Assembly: GCF_000245755.1 (NCBI RefSeq)
Contig: NZ_JH601088.1
Span: 1,548,534 to 1,610,276 of the forward strand
Direction: 5' to 3'
Length of the DNA stretch: 61,743 bases
DNA from: Helcococcus kunzii ATCC 51366
GTDB lineage: Bacteria > Bacillota > Clostridia > Tissierellales > Peptoniphilaceae
Shown: piece after piece, positions 46,763 through 55,787 of the stretch
Numbering within the stretch: the first letter of the stretch is position 1
Layout: the number at the start of each line of letters is the position of its first letter
Notes under the pieces: generated by a model
Database searches by the model: none
Seen by the model: the letters and a program-made list of their open reading frames with translations, nothing else
What the model was told of the DNA's origin: nothing
Translations under genes and position numbers: made by a program

Positions 46763-47740
46763 TCAATCTACCAATATTTTTTTATTCTTTTGATAGGCTT
46801 TATCCCATGAAGCGAATTTTGGATTGCTTCTTTTATCTTCAAATAATCCACTATCCTTAAGGTATTTCATTAAAAATTTTGTAGCTTTTTTTGCTCCATA
46901 AATATTTAAGTGGTCACCTTTATCATAAGTGTCGTTATTCCAATCAATCCCCATTTCTTGCCAGTGAAGATTCATATCTAGATAATCAATATCATATTCT
47001 TTAGCTAATTTACTAATCGCATTGTGTTTTTTATCTGACCAGCATAATGGACTAGGTGTGCTTAAAAACACTAATTTAATGCCTTTTTCATCACAAATTT
47101 CCTTAATTTTATCTAGATATTCCCTATTTATTGGAGATATTTCATCAAGTCTTCTATTACGTTTTAGAAATTTATTGTCTGTATGCTTCTTATACAATCC
47201 TATGATGGCAGGTTGTGTAGACATATTAATTCTAAAACCTCTTTGTTCATCTAAATAGTCAGATTTTTCCTTATTAAACAAGTTTGAAAAGTTTATGTTT
47301 TTCCATCTTGAATGATACTCAAATATAGGAATTATTTTAGAAATACTTAAACTTATACCATCATTTACATTTACTTTCCTAAAGAAATTATTCCCTTCCA
47401 AAATAATCATCTTCACTTTTTGAAGTTCGAGCATTTTATCGATTTGATCATAAGTAAAAGATAACTTTTGTGAATTTGTCCCACCAATATATGTAGTGAT
47501 GCCAGTTTCATTCCAAATATTTAGAGGAATAAATGAAGTAAATGATAGACTATCACCCATTATTAAAACATCTATACTATCTTTTTTTTCAGCAATTAAT
47601 CCATTCATTCTGGAATTTGAAATTTTGTCAACTTCACCATTTACTTTAGGGGCAAATAGCTTTGAAGTCAAAAATAATAATATTACTAAAATTGTTGTAA
47701 AAGCAATTCCATACATTACACTTTTTAATTTGTTTTTCAT
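46763..47740 (-). CDS. DltD-like SGNH-type membrane protein
   Basis: A 325-residue protein with one N-terminal transmembrane helix (GIAFTTILVILLFLTSKLF) and an extracellular SGNH-like domain: block I GDSLSF near 57 with the Ser, and the terminal DKGDHLNIYGA with the Asp/His pair. DltD acts in the last step of teichoic-acid aminoacylation. This protein is shorter than classical DltD (about 400). ATG at 47740 follows GGAGG; the frame extends upstream into the MBOAT gene but has no start site there. It is the last gene of the operon. Confidence 0.78.
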   Translation of the reverse strand: MKNKLKSVMYGIAFTTILVILLFLTSKLFAPKVNGEVDKISNSRMNGLIAEKKDSIDVLIMGDSLSFTSFIPLNIWNETGITTYIGGTNSQKLSFTYDQIDKMLELQKVKMIILEGNNFFRKVNVNDGISLSISKIIPIFEYHSRWKNINFSNLFNKEKSDYLDEQRGFRINMSTQPAIIGLYKKHTDNKFLKRNRRLDEISPINREYLDKIKEICDEKGIKLVFLSTPSPLCWSDKKHNAISKLAKEYDIDYLDMNLHWQEMGIDWNNDTYDKGDHLNIYGAKKATKFLMKYLKDSGLFEDKRSNPKFASWDKAYQKNKKILVD

Positions 47741-47748
47741 ATGGCCTC

Positions 47749-49377
47749 CTAGTAATTTGCATACATTGGATCTATCGGAGTATATCCATATCCATAAGCT
47801 CCAAATATGATGATAAATAGAATAATGGCATATATTATTATCCATCTATAAACTATATTCTTTTCAAATATTCTATCCCTGATATTTACGCCTCTTTCTA
47901 ATGCTAAACTTATACAAAATACAATCAATATGCTAATTATAGAAATTACAATATCTGGCGTTTCCATAATAGAATAAAATGGTTTAGAAGTCGGCATATA
48001 AAACTTCGTAAATATTCTCTTTATCATGGACAATGCAACTCTTATATTAGGAGCTCTAAAGAACAATTCGCCAATAACTACTAAGAAGAACGTCCTAATT
48101 ATCTGCATTATCTTAAAATATTTGTTGGAAGTATTTATCTTTAATTTAGTTAATATGTTATTTGTGAATGGCAATAGAAGCGAAGCCGTATAAATTAGGA
48201 TAAAGTGATACATTCCAAAAGCGATAAATGTCCATCCAGCTCCATGCCATAAACCATTTAATAGCCACACACAAAATAGCGCCACTCCACCAGCTAATAG
48301 CGGTCCGAAGTGATTTCCTATTTTCTTTCGAGCATTTGATGTTAATTTCTTCATGGATGAAGACATGGTTATTGGATAAAATATATAATCCTTAAACCAT
48401 GTACCTAAGCTAATATGCCATCTTGTCCAAAACTCTGATATAGTTCTTGAAAATAGTGGTCTTCTAAAGTTTTCTGTTAGGCGAATCCCAAGCATTTCAG
48501 AAGTACCCAATACCGCATCCATACTTCCTGAAAAATCCATATAAAGTTGAATGGTATACGCAATGATCCCAACAAGTAAAATCCATCCGGAATATTTATC
48601 ATATTTATTAAACACTTTAGAAACTATGATATTTAGCCTATCCGCAATGACTATTTTTTTGAAAATACCATACAAATATCTCATCGCCCCATATTTTAGA
48701 TTCTTTTTATCGTAGCTTGTGACATTCCACAATTGAGAAGCAGTGTCTGCATATCGACAAATCGGTCCTTCTACTATTTGTGGGAAATAGCTGATAAATA
48801 AAGCCAGCCTAAAAATATTGTGATCCGCCTTTATAACTTCCCTCTTTACATCAACTAAATAAGAAATTGACTGCAAAGTAAAGAAAGATATACCAATTGG
48901 AACCATTAATCTTGGAATTTTAAGTCTAAATCCAGAATCTATGCCTTTTAATAAATAGTTTAAATTTCGTGTGAAAAATCCTAAATATTTAAATACAACT
49001 ATTGACAGTACAAGCATCGAAATTGATAATACTAAAATCATCCCAGATTTTTTATTAAACTTAGATCTTATTTCTTTCTTTTGTGATTTTTCAGCATTCT
49101 GAAGCTGTTTATCTCTATTTCCATATAATTTTTCAATGAATAAACCAGCAAAATACATAATTAACGTCGTACCAATAAGCACAACAATCAACTTCCTGCT
49201 TATCCACCAATAATACAAATAGCTTAAAGCAAGTAATGTATATCTCTTATATCTTTTTGGAGTTATTCCCACCAATATAAACACCATCGGAAGCAGTATA
49301 ATCATATACTCCACCGAGAAAAATGATATCAATGATTGCTTGTCTTTATCCAAAAAGAATTCAAATATTTGAGACAT
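47749..49377 (-). CDS. DltB-like MBOAT acyltransferase
   Basis: A 542-residue polytopic membrane protein with about 11-12 helices. The MBOAT signatures FWTRWHISLGTWFKDYIFYP (about 316-335) and NGLWHGAGWTF (about 370-380, catalytic His) are intact. It should move the activated group from the carrier protein across the membrane. It is longer than classical DltB (about 400) and closer in size to AlgI/PatA-type MBOATs, which hints at a different donor or acceptor. It starts 8 nt after the carrier-protein gene. Confidence 0.88.
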   Translation of the reverse strand: MSQIFEFFLDKDKQSLISFFSVEYMIILLPMVFILVGITPKRYKRYTLLALSYLYYWWISRKLIVVLIGTTLIMYFAGLFIEKLYGNRDKQLQNAEKSQKKEIRSKFNKKSGMILVLSISMLVLSIVVFKYLGFFTRNLNYLLKGIDSGFRLKIPRLMVPIGISFFTLQSISYLVDVKREVIKADHNIFRLALFISYFPQIVEGPICRYADTASQLWNVTSYDKKNLKYGAMRYLYGIFKKIVIADRLNIIVSKVFNKYDKYSGWILLVGIIAYTIQLYMDFSGSMDAVLGTSEMLGIRLTENFRRPLFSRTISEFWTRWHISLGTWFKDYIFYPITMSSSMKKLTSNARKKIGNHFGPLLAGGVALFCVWLLNGLWHGAGWTFIAFGMYHFILIYTASLLLPFTNNILTKLKINTSNKYFKIMQIIRTFFLVVIGELFFRAPNIRVALSMIKRIFTKFYMPTSKPFYSIMETPDIVISIISILIVFCISLALERGVNIRDRIFEKNIVYRWIIIYAIILFIIIFGAYGYGYTPIDPMYANY

Positions 49378-49384
49378 AAAAATC

Positions 49385-49606
49385 TCAATCTAATCTTTCT
49401 ACCATTTGGTAGATAGATTTTACTGAATTAAAATTTGCAGGCACGATCTCAACTGCAGGAATGGATATGTCAAATTCATCTTCTAACTCCACTACCAATG
49501 ATAAAATTGATAATGAATCAAGATGATGACCATCAATTAATTCCTCACAATTTTCGTAATCAACTCCTGGTTTTATTTCTTCTAAAATTTCTACTATTCT
49601 TTCCAT
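49385..49606 (-). CDS. DltC-like acyl/aminoacyl carrier protein
   Basis: A 73-residue carrier protein. HHLDSLSIL carries the phosphopantetheine Ser in the D-S-L motif (Ser31 from this start). The second helix VVELEDEFDISIP is standard. The ATG at 49606 has GAGGTG at the right distance; the GTG nine bases earlier is less likely. It sits between the PLP decarboxylase and MBOAT genes, with 8-18-nt gaps. Confidence 0.88.
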   Translation of the reverse strand: MERIVEILEEIKPGVDYENCEELIDGHHLDSLSILSLVVELEDEFDISIPAVEIVPANFNSVKSIYQMVERLD

Positions 49607-49623
49607 TTTACTCACCTCTTTTT

Positions 49624-50817
49624 TTATTTATTTCTCATATTCAACTTGTAGGTTTCGAAATTATCTCTAAGTCTCTCAAAAACGACATTTGAATTTTCTA
49701 TAATTTTTACATATATTGCGGGAATATCTCTTGATAAAAATAAAGACATTCCTTCGGTCATACTGTAAGCTCCCGCATTTTGAAATTCCAAAACATCTCC
49801 AACAGAAACATCTTCAAATTCAGCCTGTTTTACCAAAATATCATTCATCGTACAAAGAGATCCAGCAATATTATATAGATGTTTTCCTTTTACAACATCA
49901 CCTTTTTCCATCTTTATATGTCTTATAAATGGTAGTTTCATCGCCATATACTGACCGAAATACATAATTTGGTGCATTCCTCCATCAACCATTAAATAGT
50001 TTTGACTTTTATTCGTTTTAATATCTACAATATGTGTAAAATAGCTACCACAAGAAGCAACGACACTTCTTCCAAGCTCTATCGTAATCTTTCCTTTATA
50101 AGAAAAATTTTCAATTAATCTTGACCATTCACTAAACAAATTTTCTTCATCAATTTCTTCATTTTCAAAATACGCTACCGGAAATCCAGTCCCATACTCG
50201 ATTTCATGAGGAATGTAATCAAACTTTTCCTTCAAATCTGCAAGTAAGTCCTCTAAAGTTCTAAGCTCCCTAGCAAATTTTTTTAAGGAATGTTTTTGAG
50301 TTCCTGTAAAGTACTGAATGCCAAGTAAATTAATAAATTCATCATTTCTTTGTTCGACAATTTCTTCAATATCACTAATATCCATTCCAAATTGACTGTC
50401 ATTTGTAAGTCTTAAAAGTAAATTGACTTTCCTTTTGTATTCATCGACATATTTCTTTATTAGCTCAAACTGGCCCATAGACTCAATCGTAAATATCCCA
50501 TCAAAATCCTTATCATTAACTAATTCACGAATAAAATATGGATCCTTATAAACACCGGAAATTACCATCTTGCTATATGGCACTCCTTGAAGTTTACATA
50601 TCTTTGCTTCACCAGGAGAACAAATCTCAAATCGTTCAACTTTATCTATAATAAACTCAGTAATAAAAGTATTGGCCTTCACTGCATAACAAAATTCCAA
50701 ATGATTTGGTAGCTTTTCTTTTATGTAATCAATTCTCTGATGTAATTTTTCTATATCAAAAACATAAAAAGACTTTGAAGAACCTTTCATTATATCTGAC
50801 AAATTTTCAAATCTCAT
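49624..50817 (-). CDS. Fold-type III PLP-dependent amino-acid decarboxylase (DapDC/ODC group) in a Dlt-like operon
   Basis: A 397-residue alanine-racemase-fold enzyme. YAVKAN near 45-50 holds the PLP lysine (K48); EICSPGEA, ELGRSVVASCGSYF and the second-subunit SLCTMNDIL (Cys near 315) follow the DapDC/Orn-Lys decarboxylase plan, with an NAGAYSMTEG ending. Classical dlt operons have no such gene. Its position between the adenylation enzyme and the carrier, with 15- and 18-nt gaps, suggests that it makes or modifies the amino acid that is loaded. The product is unknown: lysine from DAP, or another amine-bearing acid, is compatible with the need for a carboxylate. Confidence 0.85.
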   Translation of the reverse strand: MRFENLSDIMKGSSKSFYVFDIEKLHQRIDYIKEKLPNHLEFCYAVKANTFITEFIIDKVERFEICSPGEAKICKLQGVPYSKMVISGVYKDPYFIRELVNDKDFDGIFTIESMGQFELIKKYVDEYKRKVNLLLRLTNDSQFGMDISDIEEIVEQRNDEFINLLGIQYFTGTQKHSLKKFARELRTLEDLLADLKEKFDYIPHEIEYGTGFPVAYFENEEIDEENLFSEWSRLIENFSYKGKITIELGRSVVASCGSYFTHIVDIKTNKSQNYLMVDGGMHQIMYFGQYMAMKLPFIRHIKMEKGDVVKGKHLYNIAGSLCTMNDILVKQAEFEDVSVGDVLEFQNAGAYSMTEGMSLFLSRDIPAIYVKIIENSNVVFERLRDNFETYKLNMRNK

Positions 50818-50832
50818 ATGAAATACCTCCTA

Positions 50833-52416
50833 TTAGTCCGCTATTTCAGCCAACTTCTTTCTATCCACTTTACCATTCTTATTAAGAGGCATATTTTCAA
50901 CTCTTTTAATCACTCTTGGTATCATGTAAAAAGGAAGGAGTTTTTGCATTTCATCGACTAATTCATTCTTTTCAATATCACCTAAATAGAAACATTTAAG
51001 TTTAGATTTCTTTTCCTCAAATATACAAATACATCTCTCAATACCATCAATCTTAGATACCACTCTTTCAATTTCTTCAAGTTCAATTCTATGTCCTTGA
51101 TACTTTATTTGAAAATCTTTACGTCCCGAAAATACCAAATCAAGATTTTCATTATACCAAGCTAAATCTCCCGTCCTGTAAATTAATTCTGGATACAAAT
51201 TATTTAAGGGATTTTGTACGAATGCTTTCTCGTTTTGAACAGGATTTTTATAATACCCTAATGCAAGAGCACTCCCTCTCACACAAATTTCTCCCACAGT
51301 CTCAACACTTGTAATTAGTTTAGAATCACTGTCCAGTAGAAATACATCTTCATTTAAAAATGCTTTACCAATTGGAATGTATTCACTATACTCATTAGTT
51401 TTATCTAAAATATGATACGTACAATTACAAGTAATTTCAGTAGGCCCATACACATTGATAAATGTAGCTTCTGGTAAATGCTTACGCCATTCATAAAGAT
51501 GTTTTAATGGCATAACTTCACCACTAAATACTATTCTTCTCACATCTTCAGGAGTCTTATAATCTAGCCCATGAAATGTTGACACTAGACAAAGCGCAGA
51601 AACTGCCCAAGTTAAATTAGTAACTTTATTTTCAACCAAATAGTCAATTAAATCTTTTGGTCTAGAAAAATATTCTCTAGGAATGATAATCAAATTAGCA
51701 CCAACACATATTGAAGAATAGATATCTTTAACTGAAACATCGAAATCAAATGGAGCTTGATTTCCAATAATATCACTCGAATCAATGCCACAAACTTCAA
51801 CAAATTCTTCTATAAAATCAATAGTTGATCTATGGGAAACTACAATTCCCTTTGGATTTCCAGTAGAACCAGATGTAAAATTAATATATAAAGGATCTGT
51901 ATCGATAGCTTTTCTTCTTATCAAATCTAACGTTCTATCTCGTAATTCAGTATCTATCCCATTTAATGAATCTAACAAAGATTCAATCGTTAAAATTTTG
52001 CATTCAACATTCGCCTTATTAAAAATTTCTTCTGCTCTGTCCTTATACTGCTCATTTGTCACAATAATCTTTGATTCAAGTAAATCCACCATATACAACA
52101 ATCTATGGTCTGGAAATTCTGGATTTAACAAAGTATATGGAGCACCCGCATACGCACTAGCGAAAAATCCTGCTAAAGTCAAAGACGACTTTTCCATAAA
52201 AAACACGATTGGAGACTTATCAAGATATAGTAATGTACTACTATAATCTATCTCTTTCTTGTCCTGTCTAATTTCATAAAATTTATATGCTAAATTTCTA
52301 GATAACTCTTCCAACTTTTCATAAGTTAACGCTAGCGAACCATCAAATACCGCCAATTTATTTTTATACTCTCTAGCACTTCTCTCTAGATAAGTAAGTA
52401 CGCTCTTTATCTTCAC
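50833..52416 (-). CDS. DltA-like amino-acid adenylation enzyme (carrier-protein ligase)
   Basis: A 527-residue ANL-family ligase that activates an amino acid with ATP and loads it on the carrier. The P-loop FTSGSTGNPKG is at about 175-185, QAPFDFDVSVKD (amino-group Asp) near 218-229, YGPTE near 322, RTGDL near 415, and the terminal NGKVDRKKL with the catalytic Lys. At the FxGE position where D-alanine-specific DltA has Cys (FCGE), this protein has Ser (FSGE near 296). It is about 20 residues longer than DltA. It starts with GTG after GAGG and heads the operon. Confidence 0.83.
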   Translation of the reverse strand: MKIKSVLTYLERSAREYKNKLAVFDGSLALTYEKLEELSRNLAYKFYEIRQDKKEIDYSSTLLYLDKSPIVFFMEKSSLTLAGFFASAYAGAPYTLLNPEFPDHRLLYMVDLLESKIIVTNEQYKDRAEEIFNKANVECKILTIESLLDSLNGIDTELRDRTLDLIRRKAIDTDPLYINFTSGSTGNPKGIVVSHRSTIDFIEEFVEVCGIDSSDIIGNQAPFDFDVSVKDIYSSICVGANLIIIPREYFSRPKDLIDYLVENKVTNLTWAVSALCLVSTFHGLDYKTPEDVRRIVFSGEVMPLKHLYEWRKHLPEATFINVYGPTEITCNCTYHILDKTNEYSEYIPIGKAFLNEDVFLLDSDSKLITSVETVGEICVRGSALALGYYKNPVQNEKAFVQNPLNNLYPELIYRTGDLAWYNENLDLVFSGRKDFQIKYQGHRIELEEIERVVSKIDGIERCICIFEEKKSKLKCFYLGDIEKNELVDEMQKLLPFYMIPRVIKRVENMPLNKNGKVDRKKLAEIAD

Positions 52417-52800
52417 TAAAATACCTCATTTAGTTATAATTTAAGTAAATTTATATTACTTTACTTTATTTATAATACAACGACAGTAGAACAATTTCAA
52501 TAAAAAAATTCTTAAAAATTTATTACATTTATCTATTTTTCTTAACCTTTTTGTAATATCTTGTTTTTACCACAATATAAGCAATTCGAGTATATATAAT
52601 TAAGTAGATTTATTAACAATTTGCTTATTTAGAGAATTTTGACCTTATTTGAAATGGAATTAAAAATATAATAAATTATAATGTTGAGTTTTTATAAGGG
52701 AGATAGGAGGATTTGAGGGGGGGGTTGGATTGGGGGATTGGACGTTTTGGGGATTTAGGAGATTTGTAGAATTGGAGGGGATTTGGCATTTTGGAGGAAT
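52417..52800. repeat. Promoter region and G-rich imperfect repeat upstream of the Dlt-like operon
   Basis: About 52680-52800 is a G-rich plus-strand tract with recurring GGATT(T/G)GG units (52709, 52727, 52735, 52751, 52779) and an eight-G run. The open frame across it is a repeat translation, not a gene. 52417-52680 is AT-rich, should hold the operon promoter, and shows no other feature. Confidence 0.5.
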
Positions 52801-52807
52801 TTTAGAA

Positions 52808-52893
52808 CAACACATTTTGTAAATATTGGCAGAATGTGTTGAATCCCATTCCCTCATGACAGCACAACTCTAGAAAATCATTAGAATGTGTTG
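52808..52893. repeat. Hairpin repeats with CAACACATT/AATGTGTTG arms
   Basis: A complete unit lies at 52808-52841; a second, with a degenerate left arm (CACAACT), ends with the same right arm at 52885-52893, exactly 52 nt after the first. A further copy of the same hairpin is at 60734-60769. Confidence 0.7.
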
Positions 52894-52942
52894 TCTTTTC
52901 AATCCCATATACATAAATTAACTGATTTAGTAAAATATGTAT

Positions 52943-52994
52943 AAAAAAAGGAGCTGTTAGGGTAATAACCAAAAAGTTATTTCCCTAGCAGCTC
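52943..52994 (-). terminator. Terminator of the NanA-like gene
   Basis: GAGCTGCTAGGG.AATAAC pairs with GTTATT.CCCTAACAGCTC on the minus strand, followed by seven T. Confidence 0.85.
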
Positions 52995-53024
52995 TCATTT
53001 CCATAAACATTTCCGTGATAACAC

Positions 53025-53954
53025 TTATTTTAATCTCTTTATTAATTCTAAATCTAGGTCTTTAATATTTTCAATACTTAATAATGAATTTACAACTTCT
53101 TTTTGTCTTTCATCTTCAAAGTTTAAGAATGGTCTTCTTGAATATCCAGCTTCTATTCCCGCTTTTCTTAGGATTGATTTCATCGCTCCAACCATTGAAC
53201 CATGTTTTAGCACATCCATTATAATACGCACCGCATATCTTTGAAGTTCTTCTGCTTTCGCTTGATTTCCATTCTTCACATTTTCTCTAATTTGGATAAA
53301 TAAATCAGGAATCAAATTATAGAATGAACCAATGATTCCATCAACACCGATAGCTAAGTTGCTTGATGCCAATTCATCAGCACCACCAAAAATCATAAAT
53401 CCTTCAGGTGTTGCATCCTTGATTTGTGTGATTTCAAATAATGTTGTACTTGTAAACTTAACACCGCAAACATTCTTTAATTCCGCCAACTTCTTAATTG
53501 TATCAACTGACATTAGTCCCGCAAGAGGAATGTTGTATACAATCATTGGTAAATCAACGGATTCAACAATATCTTTATAATAATTTATTATCGCCTCTTC
53601 GGAATGTCTCCAATAAAATGGTGGTACGGATGAAATCCCAGCCACCCCAAGACTTTCCGCATGTTTTGCAAGTTCAATTGCAGCTTTAGTTGAAAGTGTA
53701 CCGATGTGAGCCACAACTGGCACTCTGCCCGCAACTTGATCCATTACAATTTCCAACACTTTTTTTCTTTCTTCTTCATTCATCAAGAATGTTTCACCAG
53801 TTGACCCAGTCAAATATAATCCACCAATATTAAAACTCAATAAATACTCTGTTAAATCTCTGATGCCAGCTTCATCTATCTCTTCATCTTTTGTAAAAGG
53901 TGTAAGCATAGCTGGGATAACACCCTTAAAATCTTCAATCGTAAATTTTTCCAT
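53025..53954 (-). CDS. DapA-superfamily aldolase, probable N-acetylneuraminate lyase
   Basis: A 309-residue class I aldolase. GSTGE is at 50-54, YNIP near 143, and the Schiff-base Lys in GVKFTS near 172. YNIPLAG lacks the Arg that follows YNVP in true dihydrodipicolinate synthases, and GGADELASSNLAIGVDG keeps the Asp-Glu pair typical of NanA. Sialic-acid cleavage to ManNAc and pyruvate is therefore favoured over lysine synthesis. It appears monocistronic with its own terminator. It stands alone, without other nan genes in view. Confidence 0.72.
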   Translation of the reverse strand: MEKFTIEDFKGVIPAMLTPFTKDEEIDEAGIRDLTEYLLSFNIGGLYLTGSTGETFLMNEEERKKVLEIVMDQVAGRVPVVAHIGTLSTKAAIELAKHAESLGVAGISSVPPFYWRHSEEAIINYYKDIVESVDLPMIVYNIPLAGLMSVDTIKKLAELKNVCGVKFTSTTLFEITQIKDATPEGFMIFGGADELASSNLAIGVDGIIGSFYNLIPDLFIQIRENVKNGNQAKAEELQRYAVRIIMDVLKHGSMVGAMKSILRKAGIEAGYSRRPFLNFEDERQKEVVNSLLSIENIKDLDLELIKRLK

Positions 53955-54072
53955 ATTACACTCCTAAAGTTTAATAATTCTATTATAATCCCATTAAATA
54001 AAATTTTGTAGGAATGCACATTCTTAATAATCGGCAAAAATAAGCAAATCCTGATTATATGTTAAAAAAATA

Positions 54073-54102
54073 GTGTATCGAAAATATTTTCAATACACCA
54101 TT
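54073..54102 (-). terminator. Terminator after arsC
   Basis: GTGTATTGAAAA pairs with TTTTCGATACAC and on the minus strand runs into ATTTTTTTAAC. Confidence 0.8.
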
Positions 54103-54107
54103 CTACA

Positions 54108-54515
54108 TTAATTTAATTTATCTGATTTAACTCTTTCAACCAAATCTCTAACTTTCTCATCGATACTTTCAATTATTTTCTTAAATTCTTCATCTGGTCT
54201 TCCTGTTGGATCATCAAGTCCCCAATCTTCTGTACCATAACTATATGGTAAAACTGGGCAAACCACATTGCAACCCATAGTCACTACATAATCAACTTGT
54301 GGGATGTCGTCAATTAATTTTGGGTTTTGACTTTCTTCCATGTCGATATGATAGATTTCTTTCATCAATCTAACCGCATCTTGATTGATTTTATCTTTTG
54401 TCGCTGTACCTGCAGAATACGCCTCAATCACTCCCTCACCATATTTTTTAGCAAGAGCTTCAGCAATCTGACTTCTACAGGAATTATGCACACATAAAAA
54501 AGCTATTTTTTTCAT
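54108..54515 (-). CDS. arsC: Arsenate reductase, low-molecular-weight phosphatase type
   Basis: A 135-residue thioredoxin-linked ArsC. The phosphate loop CVHNSCRSQ carries Cys8 and Arg14. Later Cys residues in MGCNVVCPVLP (about 82 and 87) act as the redox relay, and DDPTGRPDE holds the acid Asp. It reduces arsenate to arsenite for export. It is last in dusB-permease-thioredoxin-arsC, with a 9-nt gap before it. Confidence 0.9.
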   Translation of the reverse strand: MKKIAFLCVHNSCRSQIAEALAKKYGEGVIEAYSAGTATKDKINQDAVRLMKEIYHIDMEESQNPKLIDDIPQVDYVVTMGCNVVCPVLPYSYGTEDWGLDDPTGRPDEEFKKIIESIDEKVRDLVERVKSDKLN

Positions 54516-54524
54516 AACTTCACC

Positions 54525-54758
54525 TTAAATAATATTTTTTATTTCGTCAACAGTTAAAACCTTACCCATTGATACAACATTTTCGTCCACAACAAGCGCA
54601 GGAGTAGACATTACCCCATATCTTGCAATTTCTGCAAAATCAGTAACATGTTCCACTTCAGCATTTTCACCATTTTGTGATAATGCTTCTTTAAGATTTT
54701 CTTCTAATTTTTGGCATTTCGCGCATCCGCTGCCCAAAACTTTATATACTCTATTCAC
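54525..54758 (-). CDS. Small thioredoxin-like protein (redox-active disulfide protein 2 family)
   Basis: A 77-residue thioredoxin-fold protein with the CxxC motif GSGCAKCQKL (Cys12, Cys15) and the cis-Pro segment STPALVVDENVV. Such proteins commonly sit next to ArsP-type permeases and may supply electrons to ArsC. GTG start at 54758 after AAGGAGAAG. Confidence 0.88.
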   Translation of the reverse strand: MNRVYKVLGSGCAKCQKLEENLKEALSQNGENAEVEHVTDFAEIARYGVMSTPALVVDENVVSMGKVLTVDEIKNII

Positions 54759-54767
54759 ACCTTCTCC

Positions 54768-55763
54768 TTACATAATATATGGTTGTAAAAAATTAAATAA
54801 ATAGCCAACTAAAATTATTCCTATCGCACATATTGCCACAAATACTGCCAATAGCTTTGTCTTTATCGCATTTTTTAACATTATCAGTGATGGCAAACTA
54901 AGTGTGGTCACCGCCATCATAAACGCAAGCACCGTACCTAATTGCGCCCCTTTCGCAAGTAGAGCTTCAGCAATAGGAATGGTACCAAATATATCCGCAT
55001 ATATTGGTATACCCAATAATGTTGCAATCACAACGCCAAAAATATTATTTGTACCTAATAATTTTTGTATCCATTCCTCCGGAATAACATTATGAATTAC
55101 CGCACCAATACCTACACCAATCAAGATATATGGAAATACTTTCTTAAATGTTTCTTCGACTTGTTCTTTAGCAAAATTCAACCTATCTTTTACAGTTAAC
55201 TTAGGAATGTCTAACTCAATATTCTTTGCATTTCTCACGAAATCAGCAATTTGGTCTTCCATTTGTAAACTACCAATAAATGTACCACCAACAACCGCTA
55301 TGACTAAGCCAAATATCACATACAATATTGCTATTTTGCCACCAAAAATGCTCATCAATAAAACCAGAGAGCCAAGATCAACCATTGGAGAAGAAATCAA
55401 AAATGAGAATGTCGAACTAATCGGCAATCCCGCACTAGTAAACCCTATAAACAGCGGAATACTTGAACAAGAGCAAAACGGTGTTACCGTCCCAAGCAAT
55501 GCACTTATTGTATTTGCCCATACGCCCTTAAATTTCCTTAAAATCTTTTTACTTCTTTCAGGTGGAAAATATGATTGAATGTATGAAATAACAAAAATCA
55601 ATGTACACAATAAAATGGTAATTTTTACCACATCATAAAAGAAAAACTGCAGACTTCCACCAACTGGACTGGTAATATCCACACCCATTCTAGACAGAAT
55701 ATTTCCAACCAGTCGATTCAACCAATTCATGCCCAAAATTTCTTTTTGAATAAAATCCATCAT
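54768..55763 (-). CDS. Permease of the ArsP/DUF318 (PF03773) family
   Basis: A 331-residue membrane protein with about eight helices. The family signature TPFCSCSSIPLFIGFTSAGL (about 96-115) with its Cys pair, and the second half-repeat GIPIYADIFGTIPIAEALL, are clear. Relatives export (organo)arsenicals or related oxyanions. With the thioredoxin and ArsC genes that follow, it makes a compact arsenic-handling module. It starts 24 nt after dusB. Confidence 0.88.
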   Translation of the reverse strand: MMDFIQKEILGMNWLNRLVGNILSRMGVDITSPVGGSLQFFFYDVVKITILLCTLIFVISYIQSYFPPERSKKILRKFKGVWANTISALLGTVTPFCSCSSIPLFIGFTSAGLPISSTFSFLISSPMVDLGSLVLLMSIFGGKIAILYVIFGLVIAVVGGTFIGSLQMEDQIADFVRNAKNIELDIPKLTVKDRLNFAKEQVEETFKKVFPYILIGVGIGAVIHNVIPEEWIQKLLGTNNIFGVVIATLLGIPIYADIFGTIPIAEALLAKGAQLGTVLAFMMAVTTLSLPSLIMLKNAIKTKLLAVFVAICAIGIILVGYLFNFLQPYIM

Positions 55764-55787
55764 TCTAACTTACCTTCTTTAATAAAA

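Noticed and set aside
52660..52857. 65-codon minus-strand open frame
   Set aside because: Pro/Asn/Ser-rich translation of a G-rich tract, with no start site or domain.
53025..53954. Dihydrodipicolinate synthase feeding DAP to the neighbouring PLP decarboxylase
   Set aside because: Attractive because the two loci are adjacent, but the YNIPLAG motif lacks the Arg of DapA, and GGADEL fits N-acetylneuraminate lyase.
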